In this document: positions 32,230 through 42,039 of the stretch, piece by piece
Numbering within the stretch: the first letter of the stretch is position 1
Layout: every line of letters begins with the position of its first letter
Assembly: GCA_902492065.1 (NCBI GenBank)
Contig: CABUKE010000007.1
Span: 1-64,000, forward strand
Origin: an uncultured Eubacteriales bacterium
GTDB lineage: Bacteria > Bacillota > Clostridia > UBA1381 > UMGS1253
Direction: 5' to 3'
DNA: 64,000 nt
The notes under the pieces: model-generated
Seen by the model: the letters and a program-made list of their open reading frames with translations, nothing else
What the model was told of the DNA's origin: nothing
Database searches by the model: none
Position numbers and translations under genes: made by a program

Positions 32230-33720
32230 ATGAAAAAAATAACGGCAATCATCACACTCTTTTTTTTGATATGCCTGAATCTAACCGACACGGCGGATGC
32301 CGCGCGCGTGTTTCAGGCGCAGCTTACCTATGACGGCGCGGTGCACGACTACACCGGGGCGTACTTTACCGTTGTAGTGAACGGGCAGGAGGTCGAGTCG
32401 CCCATCCCGCCGATTGTGCTGGAAAGTGGCCGTTCCATTGTGGCGGTGCGGGAGATTTTTGAGTCGCTCGGCGCAGAGGTGCTCTGGGCGCCCGGCAGCC
32501 CGAGCCGCGTCTATATCTGTTATGACGGCGACATTGTGTCGCTGACCATCGACGACCGCGTTGCGCTGGTGAACGGGCGGCGCGTGGAAATGGAGGTCCC
32601 GGCCAAGATTATCGCATACAATGACATCGGAAAGACGATGGTTCCGGTACGGTTTGTGGCGGAAACGCTGGGGATGGAGGTCGATTTTGACGGCTCGACG
32701 GATACGATTTCGATTCATACGCCCGAGCAGCCTGCAACACCGACCCCGGCGCCACCTCCTGCAACGCCGACACCCACGCCTACACTGACCCCTACTCCGA
32801 CGCCGGAGGCAAAAACGGTAGAATCTCTGAGCGCATCGCTTGACGGCAATACGCTGACAGCGGTTTTGTCACTGTCTGCGCCGCTTGACACGTACAATAC
32901 CATGACGCTGAACGGGCCGAACCGCGTCGTGCTCGACCTTACGGGTTTTTCTGCTGCTGCGTTGAGCGCGAGTTACCCGGCAGGCGGCAACACGGAGCGT
33001 ATCCGCACCGGCGAATATGAGGGCAGCGCGCGGATTGTGTTTGATGTTGTGAAAATACCGGAGTATGATGTGACTGTGTCCGAGGATAAGCGGACGGTCA
33101 CGGTGACGCTGACAGCGGAGAACCCGCCTGCGGTGAGCGGGCCGAAGATTGTGATTGATGCCGGGCACGGCGGCAGCGACCCGGGCGCAATCGGCTACAA
33201 CAACGACGGCTCGGTTTCCTTACAGGAAAAGGACGCAACGCTCCCGATTGCGAACCAGCTGTATGAAATTTTGCGCGAAAACGGCGTGGATGCGTACTAC
33301 ACGCGCAACACGGACGTTTATGTGACGCTGGCGGAGCGGGCGGAGTTTGCCAACAGTATTGGCGCGTCGCTGTTTGTGAGCGTACATTGCAACGCCTTTA
33401 CGACCACAGATGTACAGGGCTCGCTTGTCATGCACCATACGTCGAAGGATACGTCGGCGTACGGCGTGTCGGGGCAGGATTTGGCAAACAATATTTTGAA
33501 GTATCTGCCCGACGCGCTCGGAACGCAGAACCGCGGGCGCGTAGACGGCAGCGCCATGTATGTCATCCGCAAGGTGGATATGCCGTCGGTCATTGTGGAA
33601 ACAGCGTTTATTACAAATCCCTCCGACCGCGCAAAGCTTGCCGACCCCGCGATGCAGGAGAAGGCGGCGCAGGCGATCGCGCAGGGGATACTCGATACAA
33701 TTCCGTATCTTACGAAATAA
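32230..33720 (+). CDS. N-acetylmuramoyl-L-alanine amidase with copper-amine-oxidase-type and AMIN domains
   Basis: A secreted peptidoglycan hydrolase of 496 residues. Signal peptide (1-25), copper-amine-oxidase N-terminal-like domain (about 28-165), a Thr-Pro linker (166-195), an AMIN domain (about 198-300) that targets the wall, and a zinc-dependent Amidase_3 domain (about 305-495). Zinc ligands and catalytic residues are visible: His313 in IDAGHGG, Glu333 in LQEKD, His386 in SVHCNA and Glu457 in VETAF. ATG 32230 follows GGGAGGG. It is 26 bases downstream of ruvB and 24 bases ahead of the SpoIID-like gene, suggesting a wall-remodelling pair read through from ruvAB. Confidence 0.93.
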   Translation: MKKITAIITLFFLICLNLTDTADAARVFQAQLTYDGAVHDYTGAYFTVVVNGQEVESPIPPIVLESGRSIVAVREIFESLGAEVLWAPGSPSRVYICYDGDIVSLTIDDRVALVNGRRVEMEVPAKIIAYNDIGKTMVPVRFVAETLGMEVDFDGSTDTISIHTPEQPATPTPAPPPATPTPTPTLTPTPTPEAKTVESLSASLDGNTLTAVLSLSAPLDTYNTMTLNGPNRVVLDLTGFSAAALSASYPAGGNTERIRTGEYEGSARIVFDVVKIPEYDVTVSEDKRTVTVTLTAENPPAVSGPKIVIDAGHGGSDPGAIGYNNDGSVSLQEKDATLPIANQLYEILRENGVDAYYTRNTDVYVTLAERAEFANSIGASLFVSVHCNAFTTTDVQGSLVMHHTSKDTSAYGVSGQDLANNILKYLPDALGTQNRGRVDGSAMYVIRKVDMPSVIVETAFITNPSDRAKLADPAMQEKAAQAIAQGILDTIPYLTK

Positions 33721-33744
33721 AGAATAGAGAAGGACAGGGTGCTT

Positions 33745-35295
33745 ATGTGGAAGAAATTACTGGCCGTCGGCCTGCTTTTGACAGTGTTTGGCGGGGCATG
33801 CTCCGCGCTGGCCTACGAGGTGCCGGCGAATATCAAGGTAGGTCTGTATTTTGGCAATGCGGCCGTGGATTCGTTTTCTGCGTCGGTAAACGGTGACATT
33901 CGAATCGGGCATGTGTACGACCATACCTTTTATCCGCAGATGGCAATCAGCGGGTCGGACGTAGTCGTGGAAAAGGGCGGCGGTGCGTATCTGCGCAGCG
34001 CCAATACATATGATACGCTCGAGCAGGCGATTTTGAAGGCGAAGGAGCTGCGCGAAGCGGGTGTATACGCATACGGCGGCTACATCGACGGGGTAAACTA
34101 TGTACTGACAGGGCTTTACGGCTCAGTGGAGGAGGCGGCTGCATCGGCGGGCGACTTGACGTTCACAGGCTTGTCGTTTACGCCGGTGAGCCTTGACACA
34201 AAGGCTGTCATGGTGAGTGCGGCGGGCTACAATGTCGTATTTCGCCACGACAGCGAGATTTTTGCTTTTGGCAGCGCAAACGGCGGAACAGTCAGCGTGC
34301 TGGGCGGCGATTATTACGGCTATATTATGGCGGACCGTGTCCATGCGAGCGGTATTGCGGTGGTGAACCTTGTGTCCACGGACGACTATGTGGCGTGCGT
34401 TGTGGGGAGCGAGATGTATGCATCGTGGCCGATTGAGGCGCTCAAGGCACAGGCGGTCATAGCGCGTACGTACGCCATGACAGTGTCGAGCTACGACAAT
34501 TACGGGATCGATGTAACAGACGATACGCGTACGCAGGCGTATAAGGGCACATCGGCTGAAACGGACGCCACGCGGCGCGCGGCAAGCGAAACGTCGGGCA
34601 AGGTTGTGCTCTATAATGATGCGCCGGCACAGACGTTTTTCGGCTCGAGCAGCGGCGGCAAGACGGCGGACGTATATTCGGCCTGGGGCGGCGGACAAGG
34701 ACTCGACTACTTGCAGAGCGTGGACGACCCCTACGAGGATCCGAGCGTTTCGACCTGGAGCGTGACGTATACAGCGGACGAAGTGACACAAATGCTCGCA
34801 GATGCAGGTGTCAACATCGGACGCGTGACAAACATTGTAGTCGAGGAACGCGGCGAACGGGATGAGCGCGTGCGTAAGCTGCGCTTTGACGGCACAGAGG
34901 GCTCACATACGGTTACGTTTGAGACCTGCCGCACGATTCTGGGGCTGAAGAGCCAGTATTATTATATCCGTGAGGAAAACAGCGGAGCTGCTGCAGCCGC
35001 GCCTGTACTGACGGCGGACGGGACAACTTCCGTTACGCTAAACGGCGCCGCCGTGCTTGGAGAAAATGCGACGGCAACGGTGAGCAGCGGCGTGACTGTG
35101 CTTGGCAGCGGTGGCAGCACATACATTGACGCAGCGCCGGCGAGCACGCAGCATGACAGCTTCACCTTTGACGGGCGCGGGTATGGCCACGGCATTGGCC
35201 TGAGCCAGTACGGCGCGAAAGGCATGGCGGAGGCTGGCTATACCTATGACCAGATTTTGGCGCACTATTATGTTGGCACAACCTTATCGAACTGA
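33745..35295 (+). CDS. SpoIID/LytB-domain protein (putative lytic transglycosylase)
   Basis: 516 residues. Signal peptide (1-24), an N-terminal region with SPOR-like repeats (about 85-150), then a SpoIID domain (about 180-400) containing GSEMYASWPIEALKAQAV, where Glu223 matches the catalytic glutamate of SpoIID, and the C-terminal GRGYGHGIGLSQYGAKGMA block. SpoIID cleaves glycan strands denuded by amidases, and here an amidase gene lies directly upstream. It differs from classical spoIID by its long N-terminus and insertion before the final motif (about 415-470), so I call it a paralogue. A GTG at 33739 is an alternative start. Confidence 0.9.
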   Translation: MWKKLLAVGLLLTVFGGACSALAYEVPANIKVGLYFGNAAVDSFSASVNGDIRIGHVYDHTFYPQMAISGSDVVVEKGGGAYLRSANTYDTLEQAILKAKELREAGVYAYGGYIDGVNYVLTGLYGSVEEAAASAGDLTFTGLSFTPVSLDTKAVMVSAAGYNVVFRHDSEIFAFGSANGGTVSVLGGDYYGYIMADRVHASGIAVVNLVSTDDYVACVVGSEMYASWPIEALKAQAVIARTYAMTVSSYDNYGIDVTDDTRTQAYKGTSAETDATRRAASETSGKVVLYNDAPAQTFFGSSSGGKTADVYSAWGGGQGLDYLQSVDDPYEDPSVSTWSVTYTADEVTQMLADAGVNIGRVTNIVVEERGERDERVRKLRFDGTEGSHTVTFETCRTILGLKSQYYYIREENSGAAAAAPVLTADGTTSVTLNGAAVLGENATATVSSGVTVLGSGGSTYIDAAPASTQHDSFTFDGRGYGHGIGLSQYGAKGMAEAGYTYDQILAHYYVGTTLSN

Positions 35296-35337
35296 TTTGG
35301 GTAAATAGAAATTGGGAAAACAATTGGGGGCAGGACG

Positions 35338-36372
35338 TTGAAACGACAGGATTTTTACTACGATTTACCGCAGGAGCTGATTGCGCAGACGCCGCTAAAA
35401 GACCGGAGCGCGTCCCGGCTCATGCTGCTTGACCGGGAGAAGCAGACGATTGCGCACGATACGTTTAAACATATTGCGGACTATCTGCGTCCCGGCGACT
35501 GCCTTGTTTTAAACGATACGCGCGTTATTCCGGCGCGGCTCTACGGCAGGCGCAGGGACACCGGCGGCGCGATTGAGTTTTTGCTGCTGCACAAACGCGC
35601 ACTCGACGAATGGGAGGTTATCTTAAAACCGGGCCGCCGCGCGAAGGTTGGGACGGTGTTTGAGTTTGGCGGCGGCGACGCGCCGCTTCTGACGGCGGAG
35701 ATAAAGGAAATTGTCAACGACGGCAACCGTATTGTAAAGTTTACATACGAGGGTGTGTTTGAGGAGGTGCTCGACCGCCTTGGCGAGATGCCCCTGCCGC
35801 ACTATATTACGGAAAAATTAGAGGACAAGGAGCGGTACCAGACGGTTTACTCAAAGCACAAGGGTTCGGCTGCCGCGCCGACGGCGGGGCTGCATTTCAC
35901 CGAAGAATTGCTGGAGCAAATCCGTGCAAGGGGCGTAAAAACTGTTTTTGTGACGCTGCATGTCGGGCTTGGCACGTTCCGCCCGGTCAAAGCGGATGAA
36001 ATCACGGAGCATAAGATGCACAGCGAATTTTATGTCATCGGGCAGGACGCGGCGGACGTGATTAACGAAACGAAGCAGAACGGCGGCCGCGTCATCGCAG
36101 TTGGCACAACGGCGAACCGCGTGCTCGAAACTGTGGCGGACGAAAGCGGCCGCGTAAAGGCGCAGACTGGGTGGACCGATATTTTTATCTACCCGGGTTA
36201 CAAGTTCAAGTGTATCGACGCGCTGATTACGAATTTCCATCTGCCGGAGTCGACGCTGATTATGCTTGTGAGCGCCTTTGCGGGACGCGACTTTGTCATG
36301 CGGGCGTACCAGACGGCTGTGGAGGAGAAATACCGGTTTTTCAGCTTTGGGGACAGCATGTTTATTATGTAA
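35338..36372 (+). CDS. queA: S-adenosylmethionine:tRNA ribosyltransferase-isomerase
   Basis: Transfers and isomerises the ribose of SAM onto preQ1 in tRNA, giving epoxyqueuosine. The 344 residues contain typical QueA blocks DFYYDLPQELIAQTP, DCLVLNDTRVIPARL, AAPTAGLHFTEELL and LHVGLGTFRPV. The start is TTG at 35338, with GGGGGCAGGA upstream; no nearby ATG would retain the conserved N-terminus. tgt, the preceding pathway enzyme, lies 17 kb away on the other strand. Confidence 0.96.
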   Translation: MKRQDFYYDLPQELIAQTPLKDRSASRLMLLDREKQTIAHDTFKHIADYLRPGDCLVLNDTRVIPARLYGRRRDTGGAIEFLLLHKRALDEWEVILKPGRRAKVGTVFEFGGGDAPLLTAEIKEIVNDGNRIVKFTYEGVFEEVLDRLGEMPLPHYITEKLEDKERYQTVYSKHKGSAAAPTAGLHFTEELLEQIRARGVKTVFVTLHVGLGTFRPVKADEITEHKMHSEFYVIGQDAADVINETKQNGGRVIAVGTTANRVLETVADESGRVKAQTGWTDIFIYPGYKFKCIDALITNFHLPESTLIMLVSAFAGRDFVMRAYQTAVEEKYRFFSFGDSMFIM

Positions 36373-36387
36373 CTGACTATAAAACAC

Positions 36388-36425
36388 AGGAGGCTTTCCA
36401 ATCCGGTTGGGAAGCCTCCTATTTT
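36388..36425 (+). terminator. Terminator after queA
   Basis: AGGAGGCTTTCCAA (36388-36401), loop TCCGG, TTGGGAAGCCTCCT (36407-36420), then ATTTTAT. Fourteen-pair stem with one wobble. Confidence 0.85.
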
Positions 36426-36448
36426 ATTGGCAGAATCCAAAAGATAGA

Positions 36449-36478
36449 TTGATTTTGCAGTAAAATTTATGATATTAT
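36449..36478 (+). promoter_or_regulatory. Promoter of the MFS transporter gene
   Basis: TTGATT (36449-36454), 18 bases, TATTAT (36473-36478), about 40 bases upstream of the start. Confidence 0.55.
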
Positions 36479-36518
36479 TATTGTATAAAGATTTTTTATA
36501 AACCACAGGGAGAACATT

Positions 36519-37688
36519 ATGTACGCGTGTCTGATTGCCATTATTTATATTGCTTTTATCAGTTTGGGTCTGCCGGACTCCTTGGTTGGATCCGCCTGGC
36601 CTGTCATGCACCAGGAGCTCGGGGTTCCCGTTTCCTACGCGGGCATTATCACGATGATTATTGCAGGCGGCACCATTGTTTCCAGTTTATTTTCCGACCG
36701 GCTGACCAGACGGTTCGGGGCCGGGCTGGTAACGGCGGTCAGTGTATTTCTGACCGCGGCGGCGCTGTTTGGGTTTTCAGTATCCCATACCTTCCTTTCG
36801 CTGTGTTTATGGGCGGTTCCGTATGGGCTTGGCGCCGGCGCAGTCGATGCAGCGCTCAACAACTATGTGGCGCTGCATTACTCGTCGCGCCATATGAACT
36901 GGCTCCATTGCTTCTGGGGCGTGGGAGCCGCGGTCAGCCCTTATATTATGAGTTTTTGCCTGACCGGTGGCTACGGCTGGAATAATGGGTATCTTTCCGT
37001 TTCCATTGTGCAAATTTTGCTGACCGCTGTGCTTTTTATCAGTTTGCCTTTGTGGAAACGCAATGCGGTTGTCTCCCACCCGGATGCGCTCCCGGCAAAG
37101 GCATTAAGCCTGCCGCAGGCATTTCGGATTAAAGGCGTGCCCTATATTTTGGTCACCTTTTTTGCTTACTGTGCGCTGGAACAGACGGCCGGGCTGTGGG
37201 CGAGCAGCTATCTGGTACAATACCGCGGCATTAGCGCCGGTATTGCGGCACAGTTTGCGTCGCTGTTTTTCCTGGGGATTACCTTTGGGCGGTTTCTGTG
37301 CGGTTTTCTGTCTGAGAAACTTGGCGACCGTAGGTTGATTCGCATTGGAATCTATACGACGCTGGCGGGCGCAGTGCTGATTCTGCTTCCGGTTGGGACA
37401 AATCTGCCCGCGCTGGCGGGCTTGATTGTAATTGGGTTTGGCTGTGCGCCGATTTATCCGGCAATCATCCACTCCACGCCGTATAATTTTGGAAAAGAAA
37501 ACTCCCAGGCAATTATCGGCATTCAGATGGCGTGTGCTTATGTCGGCTCGACCTTCATGCCGCCGATTTTCGGCTTGATTGCATCTTATGTCCAGATTGG
37601 CCTGTACCCCGCGTACCTGATGCTGTTTTCCTTCCTGATGCTGGTTATGTCGGAATGGCTGAACCGGACAGTGGGGCGGCGTGCGTAA
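36519..37688 (+). CDS. Major facilitator superfamily transporter
   Basis: 389 residues with about 12 membrane segments. Motif A region reads SDRLTRRFGAG after TM2; TM1 begins with LGLPDSLVGSAWP, as in FucP/YfkF-like carriers of Clostridia; a second DRRLIR-type motif after TM8 (SEKLGDRRLIR). Substrate cannot be assigned. Followed by the antiporter gene after 45 bases, possibly cotranscribed. Confidence 0.85.
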   Translation: MYACLIAIIYIAFISLGLPDSLVGSAWPVMHQELGVPVSYAGIITMIIAGGTIVSSLFSDRLTRRFGAGLVTAVSVFLTAAALFGFSVSHTFLSLCLWAVPYGLGAGAVDAALNNYVALHYSSRHMNWLHCFWGVGAAVSPYIMSFCLTGGYGWNNGYLSVSIVQILLTAVLFISLPLWKRNAVVSHPDALPAKALSLPQAFRIKGVPYILVTFFAYCALEQTAGLWASSYLVQYRGISAGIAAQFASLFFLGITFGRFLCGFLSEKLGDRRLIRIGIYTTLAGAVLILLPVGTNLPALAGLIVIGFGCAPIYPAIIHSTPYNFGKENSQAIIGIQMACAYVGSTFMPPIFGLIASYVQIGLYPAYLMLFSFLMLVMSEWLNRTVGRRA

Positions 37689-37733
37689 GCCCCAACATCT
37701 GTATGTAAAATAGAACGAATAGGAGTGAGAGCC

Positions 37734-39374
37734 ATGACGCCGATTTTGTTATTATGTGGTATCGTATGTATTGTTTGTATTCTTTCTAATAAACTTTCCG
37801 CCAAAATTGGTGTGCCGGCCTTGCTCGTATTTATTCTGCTCGGGATGCTGTTCGGCTCGGACGGCCTGTTCCGCATCCAGTTTTCCGACTACAATATTAC
37901 GAACCAGATTTGTACTATTGCTTTAATTTTTATTATGTTTTACGGCGGTTTTGGGACAAATTGGAAAGTGGCGCGTCCGGTTGCGCCGCAGGCAATCCTG
38001 CTCTCTTCGCTCGGCGTTATCATAACGGCTGTCCTGACGGGACTGTTCTGCCATTTTGTTCTGCGGATGACGCTGCTTGAGGGATTGTTGATTGGCGCAA
38101 TCATTTCCTCCACAGACGCGGCGTCCGTGTTTTCGATTTTGCGCTCCAAAAAGCTGAACCTGAAGCACGGCCTTGCCTCCATGCTGGAGATTGAAAGCGG
38201 CAGCAACGACCCGACTGCCTATATGCTGACTGTAATTCTGCTGACGCTTATGGGGCCGGGCGGTGACACGCCGTTCTGGTATCTTATCTTTTCCCAGGTT
38301 GTATATGGACTGGCGATTGGGTTTGGACTGGCGTTCGCGTCCGCTTTTTTGCTCAAACACATTCGGCTTGGCAACAGCGCCCTGCATATGATTTTTATGG
38401 TGGGTATTGCGCTGGTGGCCTATGCGCTTCCTACGATGATTGGCGGAAACGGCTTTCTGAGCGTCTATATCACGGGCATTGTGTTGGGCAACAGCAAGAT
38501 TCGCCACAAGGTAGAGCTTGCCCACTTTTTTGACGGCTTCACCTGGATTATGCAGATTGCGCTGTTCTTCATTATCGGCCTGCTGTCATTTCCGTCGCAG
38601 ATTCCACAGATATTGTTACCGGCGATTGCGATTGCGTTGTTTTTGACGTTCGTTTCGCGTCCGGTTGCCGTCTTTTCCATCCTGACGCCTTTTCGCACAC
38701 CGCTTCGGCAGCAGACGCTCGTCGCGTGGTCTGGGCTGCGCGGCGCGGCCTCCATTGTTTTCGCTATTTATGCCGTTGTCAGCAACGCATACACAAGCAA
38801 CGACCTATTTCATATTGTTTTCTGCGTCGCGCTGCTGTCCGTTGCCATCCAGGGGACGCTCCTTCCGCCTCTGGCCCGCAAACTTGGCCTCGTGGACGAC
38901 AGCGACACGGTTTTGAAAACATTTACCGACTACCAAGGGCTGTCGCAAATGCAGCTGATTGATATTCCCGTAATAGAAGGGCACCCTTGGACAGGGCAGA
39001 AGATCAAGGACCTCGGCCTGCCGGGCGGGATATTGATTATCATGCTCCGGCGCAAGAACAAATCGCTGATTCCAAAGGGCGACACGCTGGTGAAAACGGG
39101 CGACGTGCTGGTTTTAAGCGCTACGCCGTTTGTCGGCGAGGATGATTATGTACTTTCGGAGGAGTATATCACGAAGAAACATCACTGGTATTTCCAGCCG
39201 GTGAAGAATATCCATCTCCCGGAGGGCTCCTTTGTGCTGATGATTAAGCGCGACGGATACGAGTTTGTACCAAACCGGGATACCATCGTGCTGGCGGACG
39301 ATACGGTAGTGATTTCGGATGAGGCGCAGTCCGCGCCGCCGCCAATCAAGCGGAGGAGAAAAAGGCATAAATAA
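37734..39374 (+). CDS. K+/H+ or Na+/H+ antiporter with C-terminal TrkA_C domains (CvrA/NhaP2 type)
   Basis: 546 residues. About 12-13 membrane segments (1-390) form a CPA-family exchanger core with the conserved ISSTDAASVFSILR and ESGSNDPTAYML motifs (Asp pair in ion binding). Two RCK C-terminal (TrkA_C) domains follow (about 402-470 and 480-540), ending in a basic KRRRKRHK tail; these sense nucleotides in related potassium exporters. Such proteins protect against alkali or hyperosmotic stress. AGGAGTGA precedes ATG 37734. Confidence 0.9.
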   Translation: MTPILLLCGIVCIVCILSNKLSAKIGVPALLVFILLGMLFGSDGLFRIQFSDYNITNQICTIALIFIMFYGGFGTNWKVARPVAPQAILLSSLGVIITAVLTGLFCHFVLRMTLLEGLLIGAIISSTDAASVFSILRSKKLNLKHGLASMLEIESGSNDPTAYMLTVILLTLMGPGGDTPFWYLIFSQVVYGLAIGFGLAFASAFLLKHIRLGNSALHMIFMVGIALVAYALPTMIGGNGFLSVYITGIVLGNSKIRHKVELAHFFDGFTWIMQIALFFIIGLLSFPSQIPQILLPAIAIALFLTFVSRPVAVFSILTPFRTPLRQQTLVAWSGLRGAASIVFAIYAVVSNAYTSNDLFHIVFCVALLSVAIQGTLLPPLARKLGLVDDSDTVLKTFTDYQGLSQMQLIDIPVIEGHPWTGQKIKDLGLPGGILIIMLRRKNKSLIPKGDTLVKTGDVLVLSATPFVGEDDYVLSEEYITKKHHWYFQPVKNIHLPEGSFVLMIKRDGYEFVPNRDTIVLADDTVVISDEAQSAPPPIKRRRKRHK

Positions 39375-39382
39375 TATTTTTA

Positions 39383-40024
39383 TTATAAAAAGCGAAGCAG
39401 CGCCACGCCGATCAGAAGCGTCCCCGGCAGAAGCATGACTGCCTTTGCGCTTAAAAATTTTGCTTTGGAAAAGTATTTTCCGGCCAGGTCGCCCGCAAAC
39501 AAAAACCCCGTCTGGAACAGACCGACCAAAACCGGCATAATGGGGGAGCCGCCTCCGCCTACGGCGAGCGACGCGCAGCTGCAAACCGCGTCAATCGAGA
39601 GCAAAAACGCCAGATAACACGCCTCGCCCAAATCAATTGTAGCGGAACGGTCAAAGTCACAGTCGACAGGGTGTTTGATAATTTTGACGCTCAGGCCGAT
39701 GGATTTGAGCATAAATTCAAAGGTTTTTTCCTGTGCGGGGGGCTTTTTCGCCGGCTTTTCCCGTGTACTGCGAAACGAGTCAATCAGCATCCATATCCCC
39801 AGTCCCAACAAAAGAAGAAAACTGCTCCACCGCGCCGCATCTGGCGTAAGCAAAGCGGAGACCGCACTGCCCAATAGACTGCCTGCTCCGGACATCAGCG
39901 CGGATATGGCAAACAGGGTAAACAGGGAGCAAAAAGGAATCCGGATTTTTTTTATTCCATAGCTGAAGCCGACGGCAATTGCGTCAAGGCTTAGCGAGAC
40001 TGCAAATAAAGCGAGCACATACAC
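39383..40024 (-). CDS. ytaF: YtaF-type sporulation membrane protein (MntP/DUF superfamily)
   Basis: 213 residues with six membrane segments arranged as two homologous halves; each half carries the small-residue/Asp motif of the MntP superfamily (SLSLDAIAVGFSYGIKK; LLSIDAVCSCASLAVGG). The central loop with long hydrophilic stretch (about 85-125) and these motifs match YtaF, a sporulation-associated member. GTG at 40024 with GGAGGG seven bases upstream is the likely start; TTG 40039 would overlap the site. Transport substrate (divalent cation) is inferred from family. Confidence 0.85.
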   Translation of the reverse strand: MYVLALFAVSLSLDAIAVGFSYGIKKIRIPFCSLFTLFAISALMSGAGSLLGSAVSALLTPDAARWSSFLLLLGLGIWMLIDSFRSTREKPAKKPPAQEKTFEFMLKSIGLSVKIIKHPVDCDFDRSATIDLGEACYLAFLLSIDAVCSCASLAVGGGGSPIMPVLVGLFQTGFLFAGDLAGKYFSKAKFLSAKAVMLLPGTLLIGVALLRFL

Positions 40025-40184
40025 AGAACCACCCTCCAAAGCGTCAAAGTCACCGCCCTTTCAGTATATGCCGCGCGCGGTGCGGCCGTGCGGACGCCTG
40101 CAGGGCAAACAATTCTTTCCTAATTATATGGGACTCCTGTTTGAAATTGTCTTGAAATTGAAATATAAAAAAAGTGTAAAGGGG

Positions 40185-40213
40185 TTGACATCCCCGCCGC
40201 AAGGGAGTACACT
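40185..40213 (+). promoter_or_regulatory. Promoter of the ABC exporter operon
   Basis: TTGACA (40185-40190), 17 bases, TACACT (40208-40213). Just upstream TTGAAATTG is repeated (40141-40149, 40152-40160); nothing else is seen in the 245-base gap. Confidence 0.75.
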
Positions 40214-40269
40214 ACCCGTGAACCAAATCTGCCGTATTTTGTCATGGTATCAAAGGGGGGATTATACGC

Positions 40270-42039
40270 ATGACACAAATCAAGTGGATTTTTGAAAACA
40301 TGAAGGGGAGCCGGTGGAAGTTTTACCTCGGTCTGATTATGCACAACTGTCTGTGTATGCCGCTTGTCATCCTGGGACCTATGGTCATCACAGCATTTGT
40401 TGACCAGGTATTCACCAACGGCGACACCTCGAACGCAGTAGTTTTGATTGCTGTTTACCTCGGCATCAGCCTTCTGCGCGCACTGTTCCAGTACGGCTAC
40501 AGCCTGATTTTGGACAGCGCTTCGGCGGACGTCTTGGCCAACTTCCGCACGGTGTTGTACAAAAAGCTGCAAACGTTGACACCGTCATTTTACAGCGCGA
40601 CGCGGACAGGCGACATCATGATGCGCTTAACCGGCGACCTGGAAACAATGCGCCATTTTGTATCGTGGGTCATTACGAATGCAATTTATGCAGTCATCAT
40701 CTTTATTGCCGGGCTTGTCGTATTCTTTTCGACAAACGCTGTTTTGGCGTCGATTCTGCTGGTTGTATCGCCGTTTATGGCGTATCTGGTGCTTAAAATG
40801 CGCAAGGTGTCCGCGCCGATGTACACCTACCTGCGGGAAACGAACAGCCATCTGAACGCTATGGTACAGGAAAATATTGCCGGTAACCGTGTAGTAAAGG
40901 CGTTTGTGCGCGAAAAGTACGAACAGCAAAAGTTTGACAAACTCAACGGCGAATACCGCGACGCAGCAGTTACCGCGGCGAGCGTATGGGCGAAATTCGG
41001 CCCGATTTTTAACGCGTTTGGTAACGGCGTCCTCATCACGGTGTTTATTGTAGGCGGCATTATGGTTATCAACCAGCAGCTTACGCTGGGGGAATTTTTG
41101 CTGTTTTACAACTTAAACTGGCTGATTAACGAGTCGATGCGTCTGGTCGGCGTTGTTATCAACGATAGCCAGCGGTTCTTCTCGTCTACCCAGAAGGTCA
41201 TGCAGCTCTACTATGCGCGCTGCGACGTGAAAAATGGCGAAAACCCGTACATACCGGATGAGAAGGAGGAAAAGGCAGAAGGACGCGTCGAATTCCGCAA
41301 TGTCAGCTTCAGCTATGATAAAACGCCCGTGCTCAAGGATATTTCCATCAAGGCCGAGCCGGGTCAGACAATTGGCATTATGGGGCCGACTGGCTCGGGC
41401 AAAACGACGCTTGCCATGCTGATGGCGCGCTTTGCCGATGTGACGGGCGGTAGCATTGAGATTGACGGCGTAAATGTGAAGGACTATGACCTGCGCGCTC
41501 TGCGTGCGAAAATCGGCTTTGCCATGCAGGACGTATTCCTGTTTTCAAACACCATAGACGCCAACATCGCGTACGGGAAACCGGACATGGAGGAACACGA
41601 CGTCTACGCATATGCGAAAATGGCGGACGCGGATAACTTTATCCGGCGTATGCCGGACGGCTATGACACAATTGTAGGCGAGCGCGGCGTGGGACTTTCC
41701 GGCGGGCAGAAGCAGAGAATCGCGTTGGCACGGGCGCTGGCGTACGAGTCGCCAATCGTGATTTTAGACGACACGACCTCCGCCGTCGACATGGAAACGG
41801 AGAAGTATATCCAGGAGCAGCTTGCACAGCGCAGTGGGACGCATACGACCTTTATCGTGGCGCAACGTATCTCCTCGGTGAAAAATGCTGACTGCATCTA
41901 TATCATTGAAAATGGCAAAATTGCGGAAAGCGGCACGCACGGGGAACTGCTGGCAAAGAAGGGCTACTACTACGATATCTACTGTTTACAACAGGGGATT
42001 ACCCTCGAAAAGGAGGAGGTGGGCCGGAATGCCGAATGA
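40270..42039 (+). CDS. Heterodimeric ABC exporter subunit with degenerate ATPase site
   Basis: 589 residues: six transmembrane helices (about 18-300) fused to an ATPase domain (about 340-585). Walker A GPTGSGKTT and signature LSGGQKQR are canonical, but the residue after Walker B is Asp501 (ILDDTTS) instead of catalytic Glu, and the H-loop has Gln532 (VAQRIS) instead of His. That asymmetry is the hallmark of BmrC/LmrC/TM287-like subunits which pair with a canonical partner. The partner gene follows with an 11-base overlap. A drug or lipid substrate is likely; the specific one unknown. Confidence 0.93.
   Translation: MTQIKWIFENMKGSRWKFYLGLIMHNCLCMPLVILGPMVITAFVDQVFTNGDTSNAVVLIAVYLGISLLRALFQYGYSLILDSASADVLANFRTVLYKKLQTLTPSFYSATRTGDIMMRLTGDLETMRHFVSWVITNAIYAVIIFIAGLVVFFSTNAVLASILLVVSPFMAYLVLKMRKVSAPMYTYLRETNSHLNAMVQENIAGNRVVKAFVREKYEQQKFDKLNGEYRDAAVTAASVWAKFGPIFNAFGNGVLITVFIVGGIMVINQQLTLGEFLLFYNLNWLINESMRLVGVVINDSQRFFSSTQKVMQLYYARCDVKNGENPYIPDEKEEKAEGRVEFRNVSFSYDKTPVLKDISIKAEPGQTIGIMGPTGSGKTTLAMLMARFADVTGGSIEIDGVNVKDYDLRALRAKIGFAMQDVFLFSNTIDANIAYGKPDMEEHDVYAYAKMADADNFIRRMPDGYDTIVGERGVGLSGGQKQRIALARALAYESPIVILDDTTSAVDMETEKYIQEQLAQRSGTHTTFIVAQRISSVKNADCIYIIENGKIAESGTHGELLAKKGYYYDIYCLQQGITLEKEEVGRNAE

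Noticed and set aside
41885..42028. N-terminal extension of the second ABC subunit into the first gene
   Set aside because: It is overlap in another frame; ATG 42029 has an excellent ribosome site and gives the normal family N-terminus.
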